Source: Nitrospirales bacterium (lineage in GTDB: Bacteria > Nitrospirota > Nitrospiria > Nitrospirales > UBA8639). From it: 38,454 nucleotides of DNA. The DNA is taken from assembly GCA_021603905.1 (NCBI GenBank), contig BQIU01000034.1:1-38454 (forward strand). Reading direction: 5' to 3'. Of this stretch, positions 27,077 to 34,619 are shown in pieces; the stretch's first letter is position 1; each line of letters opens with the position of its first letter. The notes beneath the pieces are model-generated. The model was not told the DNA's origin, did no database searches, and worked only from the letters and a program-made list of their open reading frames with translations. Position numbers and translations under genes: made by a program.

Positions 27077-27735
27077 TTATAGTTCAGAAACTTTAGCCTC
27101 AGCTTCAAGAGTTATCTGGGCCAGAGTGCGTTCAAGTTCAAGACGTTTCACTTCAAGGATTTCGCGAGAGGACAAGGATTCGATCCACAGAGGGGTGCCC
27201 CAAATAAACAAGGCTTTTGCCCACGGATACGGTATCATAAACTGATCCCAACTGGAGAAAATTTTTTTTTTGAGTACGCCACCGTCACTGGAACAATGGG
27301 AAGTCCAGTCATTTTGGCTAAATGAATCACACCTTCCTGCACTGTCCCCTGAGGTCCCCTGGGCCCATCGGGCGTGATAACAAGATCAGCACCCGTGCGT
27401 CCGTACCGAATTAATTGTCGAAGAGCAGCATTTCCACCTCTCGTCGTCGATCCTCTCACCGATCGAAATCCAAATCGGCTGATGACTCGATCGATGAGTT
27501 CCCCATCCCTGTGTTGACTAATTAATATATAAGCAAGCTTCCCACGATAGGCCAACGGCATCATTAATTGTCGACCATGCCAAAAAGCAAAAATTACGGA
27601 CTTTCCCTCACGATACAATTTGCAAACTGGTTCCTCACCTCTTTTGCTAATATATAAAGTGTGTCCGAGCCATTGGATACACTTTGCTCCCAATACTGGA
27701 ATGATATGAGCCGCTATCCACTGCGGAACATGCAT
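27077..27735 (-). CDS. Lysophospholipid-type acyltransferase (DUF374), apparent frameshift at A10
   Basis: The first 160 or so residues form a DUF374/LPLAT acyltransferase: FAFWHGRQLMMP, SQHRDGELIDRVISRFGF and TPDGPRGPQG. At VAYSKKK the coding strand has ten A residues (plus-strand T run 27262-27271) and the frame runs into an early stop at 27235, giving 166 residues. With one more A the frame continues through IFSSWDQFMIPYPWAKALF, a normal family C-terminus, and ends at 27077 with 219 residues. So a base is missing, or the full protein is made by slippage. It lies 4 bp behind msbA and 104 bp ahead of waaA, so a late acylation step in lipid A or another envelope lipid is likely. Confidence 0.8.
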
Positions 27736-27739
27736 AGTG

Positions 27740-29497
27740 TTAGACCGTATTAGATTCTAATGATGCGATGGTCGAGTGTTCAAATTGCGTCTGATAGAGA
27801 CGAGTATAGATCCCGCCATGCTTGAGTAATTCCTCATGTGTGCCTATTTCGACAAGCTGTCCACGTTCAAGCACAACAATCCGGTCAGCGTGTTGGACTG
27901 TAGAAAGCCGGTGCGCAATCACCAACGTGGTTCGATGACTCATGAGATTGGCAAGTGCCGCCTGTACGAGTCTTTCAGATTCTGAGTCTAATGCCGACGT
28001 GGCCTCATCAAGGATTAAGATAGGCGGGTCGCGCAAAATTGCACGGGCAATCGCCAAACGTTGACGTTGCCCTCCGGAAAGCTTGACCCCATCTTCTCCA
28101 ACCAGCGTATTCAATTGCTTTGGAAGTGGCTCAATAAATTCCCAGGCAAAAGCAGATGTTGCCGCGTCAATAATGTCGGCATCACTCGCATCCGCACGAC
28201 CATACGCAATGTTATTTCGTATCGTGTCATCAAATAACACCGTTTCTTGTGAAACAATGCCAATTTGTCGTCGCAACGATACTCGACTGGCCTCACGCAC
28301 ATCATGTCCATCGATTAAGATGACCCCATCCGATGGGCGATAGAATCGCGGCACCAAGCTAACTAAGGTCGATTTACCGCTCCCGCTGCTTCCCACAAGG
28401 GCCACAACCTCGCCAACCTGAATCGTCAGTGAAATCTGTTGCAGAGCAGGCTGATCACTGCCTTCATAGGAAAACGTCACATCACGAAACTCTAATGACT
28501 GGGCAATGAGAGGTAGAGTCGCTTTCCCGTCATCACGATCAAACTCAGTTTCCAGATCTAGGACATCAAAAACCCGCTTTGATGCAGCCAGGGCTCGTTG
28601 AATTGTTTGATTCGCCCCTGAAAGACGCCGAATTGGCGCATATGCCATAAACATCGCCGCAAAGAATGATGAAAACTCTCCAGGCGTCATCGCACCAATA
28701 CTAATCAGGTGTCCACCGTACCAAGTAATCACCATTGTTCCACACACGCCAATAATCTCCATTAACGGTGACGACAATGCGGAAACCTGAGCGGACTTTT
28801 GGCTCGCCGATCGATACGCTCGATTCGTCACGTCAAACCGCTGTGCTTCAGACTCTTCTCTTCCATACGCTTTGACGAGACGAATCCCCGCAAACGCTTC
28901 CTTGAGGACGGCGGCCATATCGCCCATACTTTCCTGACCACGCGTCGCGAGTTTCCTCAAGCGCTTTCCAATCCGCACGATGACAAGTGCCGATGCTGGA
29001 AGGATAAACAGCATGACGGTTGCCAGTTTCCAATTCTGATAAAACACCACACCTAACAGTGCCACAAACGTCAGGCCCTGCTGAAAAAGATCTTTCATCA
29101 CACTGGGAATAGCATTCGCCATTTCATTCACATCACTGATCACGCGTGCCACGAGCCGTCCAGAGGCATTCCTATCGTGAAACCTCACGGGCAAGCGCAC
29201 AACGTGGACAAATAACTGATGCCGCACATCTGCCACGATCCAGTTCCCGACATAACTCATGAGATAAGCCTGACCATAGGCACAACAGGCTTTCACACAC
29301 GCTACGCCCAAAATAATAGCTGGAAGCACACGAAATAAATATTCATCCTGTTCGATGAAAATGCCATCCATCAGGGGCTGCACAAGCCATGCATAGGCCG
29401 CTTGCAAGCCTGCGACACCAACCGAACATAGTAAGGCCAACACTAAACGAACTCGATAGACCTGAACATACCGAAGCAGACGTAGGAACGTCTTCAC
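27740..29497 (-). CDS. msbA: Lipid A export ABC transporter
   Basis: Flips the lipid A-core across the inner membrane. A 585-residue half transporter: six membrane segments in residues 15-310, then an ATPase domain with Walker A GSSGSGKST (370-378), signature LSGGQ (474-478), Walker B ILILDEA (494-500) and the H-loop in VIAHRLST. Its place between lpxB and the acyltransferase/waaA, with a 4-base overlap with lpxB, supports MsbA over other exporters of this family. Confidence 0.94.
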   Translation of the reverse strand: MKTFLRLLRYVQVYRVRLVLALLCSVGVAGLQAAYAWLVQPLMDGIFIEQDEYLFRVLPAIILGVACVKACCAYGQAYLMSYVGNWIVADVRHQLFVHVVRLPVRFHDRNASGRLVARVISDVNEMANAIPSVMKDLFQQGLTFVALLGVVFYQNWKLATVMLFILPASALVIVRIGKRLRKLATRGQESMGDMAAVLKEAFAGIRLVKAYGREESEAQRFDVTNRAYRSASQKSAQVSALSSPLMEIIGVCGTMVITWYGGHLISIGAMTPGEFSSFFAAMFMAYAPIRRLSGANQTIQRALAASKRVFDVLDLETEFDRDDGKATLPLIAQSLEFRDVTFSYEGSDQPALQQISLTIQVGEVVALVGSSGSGKSTLVSLVPRFYRPSDGVILIDGHDVREASRVSLRRQIGIVSQETVLFDDTIRNNIAYGRADASDADIIDAATSAFAWEFIEPLPKQLNTLVGEDGVKLSGGQRQRLAIARAILRDPPILILDEATSALDSESERLVQAALANLMSHRTTLVIAHRLSTVQHADRIVVLERGQLVEIGTHEELLKHGGIYTRLYQTQFEHSTIASLESNTV

Positions 29498-30660
29498 GAT
29501 TGCACCTCAGCCAAGACACATTCTGCTGCACGACGAGAAGCCCCAGGTTCACCTAAAGCATCTCGTACTTCCTGAAATGTCTTCCGCATGTCTTCGAGGA
29601 GTTGTGGATTGTGCAAAAGCCGAAGCGCTTCGGGAACCAGTCGTGTGACCGTCATATCATGTTGAATCAATTCAGGCACAATACGACGGCCCGCCACAAT
29701 ATTGACTAATCCAATGTCAGGAATTTTAACCAAATGGCGAGCGATGGCATAGGTTAACCATGGTACGCGGTAGAGGATAATCATGGGAGTTCCAATAATG
29801 GCAGCCTGCAGAGTGGCCGTTCCAGAGGCCACAAATAACAAATCAGCGGCTGCCATCACTTCATTCGGCTGATTGTCGACAACCGTCACCTGTAAACTCT
29901 TATAGCCTTTGACTCTATCATGAATACCGGCGTCTGACACGGAAGCGGACTTCGCAATCATAATGTGGACATCCGGAAAGGCTTTCTTCACTTCCCATGC
30001 GGCTTCGAGCATCATGGGAAGACAACGCGCCACTTCATGCTCTCGACTGCCTGGCAGCAATCCTAAGACCCGCCCCCCTTTTGGCACGTGTAATTGCTCT
30101 CGAACCATGGATTGGTCGTAAGAGGGTTCCACCACATCCAATAAGGGATGACCGACAAAGTTGCAGGGAACACCAGCCCGACGATATAAGGGTTCTTCAA
30201 ATGGGAATATGACTAACATCCGACTCACCGCACGTTGGATCACGCTGAGCCGGCGTTTTCCCCAGGCCCAAATCTGTGGTGCAATGTAATAAATGACATG
30301 CTGCTTGGCTTTCACGGCAGCCTTTGCTAAACGAAGATTCATGCCCGGGCTGTCAATAAACACCACGGCATCATAGATGTTCTCCCTCAGCATTTTTTTT
30401 AAGCGCTGCAACGTGCGTATTCCACGTGCTAACTGTTTGAGCCCCGGTACACCAATGGCATCAACAGATTCAATTCCCGGAAGTAAGTGCACACCTTCAG
30501 CCAACATCCGTTGACCGCCAACACCGTCAATGTGAATGTGCGGATCTAAGTCATATAAGGCTTTCGCTAAATTTGCACCATGCAAATCTCCTGACGCCTC
30601 CCCTGTCACAATAAGAATTCGTGGTGCTGGTTTCACGATGAGTTGCGGATAATTCGTCAT
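29494..30660 (-). CDS. lpxB: Lipid A disaccharide synthase
   Basis: Joins UDP-2,3-diacylglucosamine and lipid X into the lipid A disaccharide; peripheral membrane GT-B enzyme (GT19). GEASGDLHGA (20-29) is the family signature; FIDSPGMNLRLAK, YYIAPQIWAWGKRR and LLPGSREHEVARCLP follow in order, then GTATLQAAIIGTPMIILYR. At 388 residues the length is normal. The product of lpxI just upstream is one of its substrates. It overlaps msbA by four bases and lies 18 bp behind the Gfo/Idh/MocA gene. Confidence 0.97.
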   Translation of the reverse strand: MTNYPQLIVKPAPRILIVTGEASGDLHGANLAKALYDLDPHIHIDGVGGQRMLAEGVHLLPGIESVDAIGVPGLKQLARGIRTLQRLKKMLRENIYDAVVFIDSPGMNLRLAKAAVKAKQHVIYYIAPQIWAWGKRRLSVIQRAVSRMLVIFPFEEPLYRRAGVPCNFVGHPLLDVVEPSYDQSMVREQLHVPKGGRVLGLLPGSREHEVARCLPMMLEAAWEVKKAFPDVHIMIAKSASVSDAGIHDRVKGYKSLQVTVVDNQPNEVMAAADLLFVASGTATLQAAIIGTPMIILYRVPWLTYAIARHLVKIPDIGLVNIVAGRRIVPELIQHDMTVTRLVPEALRLLHNPQLLEDMRKTFQEVRDALGEPGASRRAAECVLAEVQS

Positions 30661-30678
30661 TTCACGGCGATTGACACG

Positions 30679-31623
30679 TTAGGCCATGACTGAGGTCATA
30701 TGAATCTTCTCGAGTATACGATGCGCTAAATCTAATGACGCCACGCCGTCTTCGCCGGATACCCGCGGAGTCGACCGCGTGTTAATCGCTTCGATGAACG
30801 CTCGAAGTTCACGTTGAAGCGGCTCATCTTCTGCCCCGGAGAATTGATCCGTTTCAACACTGGCACCTTCATCTTTGCGTCCGTTTCGACGATGAACCAC
30901 CGCTTGACGACTCTGATAGTCAATGGAAAGATACGACTGAGACTGAAAAATACGGCATTTCCGCAGCCTCCCGGTTGAGATGCGGCTTGCAGTAAACGTC
31001 GCGACCCCACCATTCGCAAATCCAATACGGGCATTCGCAATATCCACTTGATCGGTTAACACCGCTAAGCCAGACGCTTCGATCGTGACGATGCCCCCAA
31101 GGTTCAGCGACAACACAATATCCAGATCATGAATCATCAAATCAAGGACCACATCGACATCCGTTCCGCGCGGTTGAAACGGACTCAGCCGGTGACATTC
31201 AAGAAATCCTGGATGATGAATCAAGGGACGGACAAGTTCAACGATTGGATTGAATCGTTCAACATGCCCAACCTGCAAAATGCAGCCGTGCTGGGTAGCC
31301 AGCTTGACTAACATCTGACCATCTTCAACAAGGGAGGTTATTGGCTTTTCGACAAGGACGTGAACGCCCGCCTCAAGACAGGCACGGACCACAGGATAAT
31401 GGTGTGAGGTCGGGACGGCGACGCTGACCGCATCGACATCAGACAAGAGACGATCACACTGCGCGTAGTGCAGCGCCTGATATTGCTTGGCAATTGATTG
31501 CCCGCGGGATTGATCAATATCTGAGACCGCAACAAGTCGGACTTCAGGAAGTCCTGAATAAATTCTTGCATGATGTTGTCCTAAATGCCCAACGCCAATC
31601 ACTCCGACCTTGAGTTGATCCAT
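30679..31623 (-). CDS. Gfo/Idh/MocA-family oxidoreductase (possible GnnA)
   Basis: A 314-residue NAD(P)-dependent sugar dehydrogenase. The Rossmann motif is GVIGVGHLGQHH (7-18); LVEKPIT holds the family lysine K93; VGHVERFNP and MIHDLDIVLSL are the usual active-site segments. Lying between lpxI and lpxB, it recalls GnnA of Acidithiobacillus ferrooxidans, which oxidises the 3-OH of UDP-GlcNAc so that GnnB can install an amine for amide-linked lipid A. No GnnB-like aminotransferase is in the window, so GnnA is only a hypothesis. An 89-bp gap with a hairpin separates it from lpxI. Confidence 0.88.
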   Translation of the reverse strand: MDQLKVGVIGVGHLGQHHARIYSGLPEVRLVAVSDIDQSRGQSIAKQYQALHYAQCDRLLSDVDAVSVAVPTSHHYPVVRACLEAGVHVLVEKPITSLVEDGQMLVKLATQHGCILQVGHVERFNPIVELVRPLIHHPGFLECHRLSPFQPRGTDVDVVLDLMIHDLDIVLSLNLGGIVTIEASGLAVLTDQVDIANARIGFANGGVATFTASRISTGRLRKCRIFQSQSYLSIDYQSRQAVVHRRNGRKDEGASVETDQFSGAEDEPLQRELRAFIEAINTRSTPRVSGEDGVASLDLAHRILEKIHMTSVMA

Positions 31624-31663
31624 TGCTACTCACAGACTTTCATTGGAAAAACATAAACCGTGA

Positions 31664-31693
31664 GAAAAGGCATTTCTTGCCTTTTCGTTTTTT
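31664..31693 (+). terminator. Terminator-like hairpin, oriented against the LPS operon
   Basis: GAAAAGGCA (31664-31672) and TGCCTTTTC (31678-31686) form a 9-bp stem with loop TTTCT, followed after one G by six T residues (31688-31693). Read on the plus strand this is an intrinsic terminator; read on the minus strand, in the direction of the genes, the stem lacks a following T run beyond the U4 in its own arm. It sits in the gap between lpxI and the Gfo/Idh/MocA gene. Confidence 0.55.
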
Positions 31694-31712
31694 CAGACAT
31701 TCGAACAAATCA

Positions 31713-32579
31713 TCACACCGAGGGAGATGGGCCAGGTGATGCCGACATTCCCACGATGGCAATGTGATTGGCATTGGCCTGCTCAAGCACAAGGTCTCGA
31801 TCAAGAACAATTGTGCGTCCTGCTTCCAGCGCCAACGCCGAGGCCTTGCCTTCAATCATTCGTTCAATGGAAATTGGTCCAATAGCAGGAAGATCAAAAC
31901 GTCGATCTTGCGTGGGCTTACAACGTTTGACCACCACGGCATTTTTTTGTGCCAACTGACCACCACGCCGAATAGTTTCATCCGTGCCTTCTGCAGCTTC
32001 AACCGCCACAACGGCTCGATTTTTCACCACGACGCACTGCCCAATATCCAGCCGGCCGATGTCACGAGCCATTTCCCACCCAAACTGAATATCAGCCCAC
32101 TCTTTTTTGGTCGGCGTTCTGTTCGTCAAGACTCCTTCCTCAACCAGGATGTCTTCTAAGCCAAACGTGGAATCAATGATTTGAATACCTTCTCGTTCAA
32201 GCTCCCCGGCCACAGCCCGAAGAATTCCATCATCATTCCAATCTTTCAACTGACTCAACAGCATCAAAGCTCGAAGATCCGGACTGACCTTCGAAAAGAC
32301 ATGCGTCTTTTTAAAGCCTCCCAGCATCACGGCTTGGTGGATATCATGTTTCCTGAAAGCCTGAACAACCTTGTTAAACTGGCCAATTTTGACCCATTGG
32401 ATCCAGTCCACCGCCTGTTCGAGTTCAGGAGCAGTTTCACCTATATGCGCGACGGCCGAAACTTGATAGCCAAGCGTTCGAACTCTCTCCGAAAAAATAA
32501 TCGGAAACCGTCCATTTCCGGCGATTAACCCGATTCGTCCATCTCTTTCCAAAGTCCGTCTTCTTTCAGATTGGTCCAA
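31713..32579 (-). CDS. lpxI: UDP-2,3-diacylglucosamine pyrophosphatase LpxI
   Basis: Cleaves UDP-2,3-diacylglucosamine to lipid X and UMP. This is the LpxI (formerly DUF1009) enzyme, unrelated to LpxH: N-terminal IGLIAGNGRFPIIFSERV, HQAVMLGGFKKTHVF, and C-terminal GQCVVVKNRAVVAVEA and KPTQDRRFDLPAIG. At 288 residues the length fits. The start is a TTG 24 bp after lpxA without a clear ribosome binding site; another in-frame TTG eight codons on is possible. The order lpxA-lpxI-Gfo/Idh-lpxB puts it exactly at its pathway step. Confidence 0.95.
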   Translation of the reverse strand: MDQSERRRTLERDGRIGLIAGNGRFPIIFSERVRTLGYQVSAVAHIGETAPELEQAVDWIQWVKIGQFNKVVQAFRKHDIHQAVMLGGFKKTHVFSKVSPDLRALMLLSQLKDWNDDGILRAVAGELEREGIQIIDSTFGLEDILVEEGVLTNRTPTKKEWADIQFGWEMARDIGRLDIGQCVVVKNRAVVAVEAAEGTDETIRRGGQLAQKNAVVVKRCKPTQDRRFDLPAIGPISIERMIEGKASALALEAGRTIVLDRDLVLEQANANHIAIVGMSASPGPSPSV

Positions 32580-32603
32580 GGCAGCAGCGTTCGGTGCGAG
32601 AGA

Positions 32604-33413
32604 TTAGACTTCTTCCTCATCTAATTCCCGCGATGCGCTTCGACACGTACCCCGTCGAGAACTCTCAATGAATGTCACAAGCTTCAGGACGTCGACGCTA
32701 TGTTCATATTGGGTCCTGACAAGTTTTGTCGCCTCACTGATCGGATGTTTCTGTCGAAACAGGACATCAAATGCTCCCTTCAGATTCCCAATACGTTCAC
32801 TATTAAACTTATAACGCCGAAGGGCAATGGAATTGAGTCCAAACAATCTCGCACGATACCCCCCGGCTGCCCGTAAAAATGGCGGCACGTCTCGTCCTAA
32901 GGCTGAACAACCTCCGACCATGGCATAGTCACCAATCCGCACATATTGATGCACGCCGACTAACCCACCAATGACCGCATAGTCTCCGATGAATATATGC
33001 CCAGCCAGGGTCGCAGCATTGGCCATGACGATGTGGTTCCCTAATTCACAATCATGCGCGACATGCACGTAGGCCATGAGGAAGTTATGATGGCCAATAC
33101 GGGTGACGCCGCCGCCAAAACTCGTCGCACGATTGACCGTCACATATTCTCTCAAAATATTGTCATCACCAATAACTACTTTCGTGGGTTCATCTTTATA
33201 TTGCAGATGTTGCGGAGGAGATCCAATCGAGGAATAGGGAAAGAGCTTGCACCGTTGGCCGATTTCCGTGTGGCCTTCGACATTGACATGGGCAATGAGC
33301 TCTGTGCCATTTCGTATGCGAACATGTTCCCCAACAAGACAATAGGGACCAATACTGACATTGTCTTCGATTTCAGCTTTTGGATGCACAATGGCTGTTT
33401 GATGAATGTTCAT
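32604..33413 (-). CDS. lpxA: Acyl-ACP:UDP-N-acetylglucosamine O-acyltransferase
   Basis: First step of lipid A synthesis: transfers a hydroxyacyl chain to the 3 position of UDP-GlcNAc (or its 3-amino analogue). Hexapeptide repeats form a left-handed beta helix over residues 1-190; the catalytic histidine is H120 in YVHVAHDC. By eye G184 in RAAGGYRA aligns with the E. coli glycine (G173) linked to acceptance of long acyl chains. The C-terminal helical domain ends in an acidic tail; 269 residues in all. It lies 22 bp behind fabZ and 24 bp ahead of lpxI. Confidence 0.97.
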   Translation of the reverse strand: MNIHQTAIVHPKAEIEDNVSIGPYCLVGEHVRIRNGTELIAHVNVEGHTEIGQRCKLFPYSSIGSPPQHLQYKDEPTKVVIGDDNILREYVTVNRATSFGGGVTRIGHHNFLMAYVHVAHDCELGNHIVMANAATLAGHIFIGDYAVIGGLVGVHQYVRIGDYAMVGGCSALGRDVPPFLRAAGGYRARLFGLNSIALRRYKFNSERIGNLKGAFDVLFRQKHPISEATKLVRTQYEHSVDVLKLVTFIESSRRGTCRSASRELDEEEV

Positions 33414-33435
33414 AAGGTCAAGTCCAAAGAACGGA

Positions 33436-33894
33436 TCATGAAGTGGTTGCTGATTCGGTTGTCACCATGGCGGTCATTTCCGCTTCGCAGACGAGAGTTG
33501 AATCAACACGTATGTTTCCTTGCATTTTCCAAAAGGCTGACTTTTGTTTGAGCACGTTGACTTCAACCTTAAGTTGATCACCGGGAAACACCGGTTTTCG
33601 AAACTTGGCTTTATCGACACCGGCCAGGTAGACAATTGACCGTCCAGGCCCCTGACCGCCTTTCAACGCGAGCACTGCGCCAACTTGCGCCATCACTTCC
33701 AACTGCAGCACACCGGGCATCACCGGTTGGCCGGGGAAATGCCCCGGGAAGTAGGGTTCGTTGCAGGTGACATTTTTCACACCGATAATGCGTCGCCCAG
33801 CTTCAAAATCGATGATTTTATCGACGAGCAAAAACGGATAACGGTGAGGCAAAATGGATTGAATTTCCTGGCAAGTAATTTCAAACCCAGCCAC
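33436..33894 (-). CDS. fabZ: 3-hydroxyacyl-ACP dehydratase
   Basis: Dehydrates 3-hydroxyacyl-ACP in fatty acid elongation and competes with LpxA for the same hydroxyacyl-ACP, the usual reason for their linkage. Hot-dog fold of 152 residues with PHRYPFLLVD, the catalytic histidine H52 in YFPGHFPGQPVMPG and E66 in LQLEVMAQ. Upstream is the Skp-like gene at a distance of 125 bp, where lpxD often lies in other genomes but is absent here. Confidence 0.97.
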   Translation of the reverse strand: MAGFEITCQEIQSILPHRYPFLLVDKIIDFEAGRRIIGVKNVTCNEPYFPGHFPGQPVMPGVLQLEVMAQVGAVLALKGGQGPGRSIVYLAGVDKAKFRKPVFPGDQLKVEVNVLKQKSAFWKMQGNIRVDSTLVCEAEMTAMVTTESATTS

Positions 33895-34019
33895 AATGAC
33901 CCTCCTTCCGTAACAGAACAGACAGATAAAGAAGATTCAGTCGTCCATTGCAAGAAGTCGCTTCAGAGAGAAGCGGCTCCCCATGCACCGATAATCCCAT
34001 TGCGACAGACAGTCGGGTA

Positions 34020-34592
34020 TCAGTCATCATGATCCATTTCTTTGATTATGTCATCAGAGATGTCCAATTGAGGCCGGTGATAGAGGGTCGACGAACCCTG
34101 CCCGCGTTCCAAGACCACCTCAAATTCACGATCTTTCGCGAGTTGCGCAACAATCTCTGTCACGTTGGATCGAAAGTCCGCCATCAAATCTTGCTGCTTG
34201 CCCTGCAGTTCACGAGACAGCGCGGCTTCTTTCACTTGATAGTCTCTCACGCGTCGTTGAAATTTTTCTTCCCGTTCGCGTCTGGCTGTTTCACTTAACA
34301 CGCTGCCTTGATTCACAAGATCATTCCGCATCTGTTGGATTTCTTGCTGTTCCAGTTCGAGTAACACTTGACGATCTTTCACAAAACGATCAAACGACTC
34401 TTTGAGTTCTTTTCCGGCTCGCGTTTCTTCAAGAATTCGCTGAAAATCAACCACGGCAATCATACCAGGATGTTCAACCGTTGCGGCTGTTGACTTACAT
34501 CCCGTGAGCCCTCCAAGTCCAACACAGATGACCAGCAAGCAGGATGAACAATCAAAAAGCCACGAGCGAGATGAGAAAAGGGTTACACGCAT
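34020..34592 (-). CDS. OmpH/Skp-like periplasmic chaperone with lipobox
   Basis: Skp holds unfolded outer-membrane proteins on their way to BamA. This 190-residue protein has the family start after the signal (IAVVDFQRILEETRAGKEL), long coiled-coil helices rich in E, R, Q and K (the tentacles), then the closing beta strands (AKDREFEVVLERGQGSSTLYH). The signal peptide ends LGGLTGC (C32), a good lipobox; standard Skp is soluble. The ATG at 34592 is preceded by GAGGAG at about 11 bases; a GTG at 34604 overlaps that site. It lies 27 bp behind bamA. Confidence 0.88.
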   Translation of the reverse strand: MRVTLFSSRSWLFDCSSCLLVICVGLGGLTGCKSTAATVEHPGMIAVVDFQRILEETRAGKELKESFDRFVKDRQVLLELEQQEIQQMRNDLVNQGSVLSETARREREEKFQRRVRDYQVKEAALSRELQGKQQDLMADFRSNVTEIVAQLAKDREFEVVLERGQGSSTLYHRPQLDISDDIIKEMDHDD

Positions 34593-34619
34593 ACTTGACG
34601 TCACTCCTCAGTACCTTGG

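Noticed and set aside
33054-33551. 165-codon plus-strand frame across lpxA and fabZ
   Set aside because: It is antisense to two well-supported genes and shows no protein features of its own.
33959-33975. Hairpin CGCTTC/GAAGCG between the Skp-like gene and fabZ
   Set aside because: Six pairs with no T run on either strand; too weak to call.
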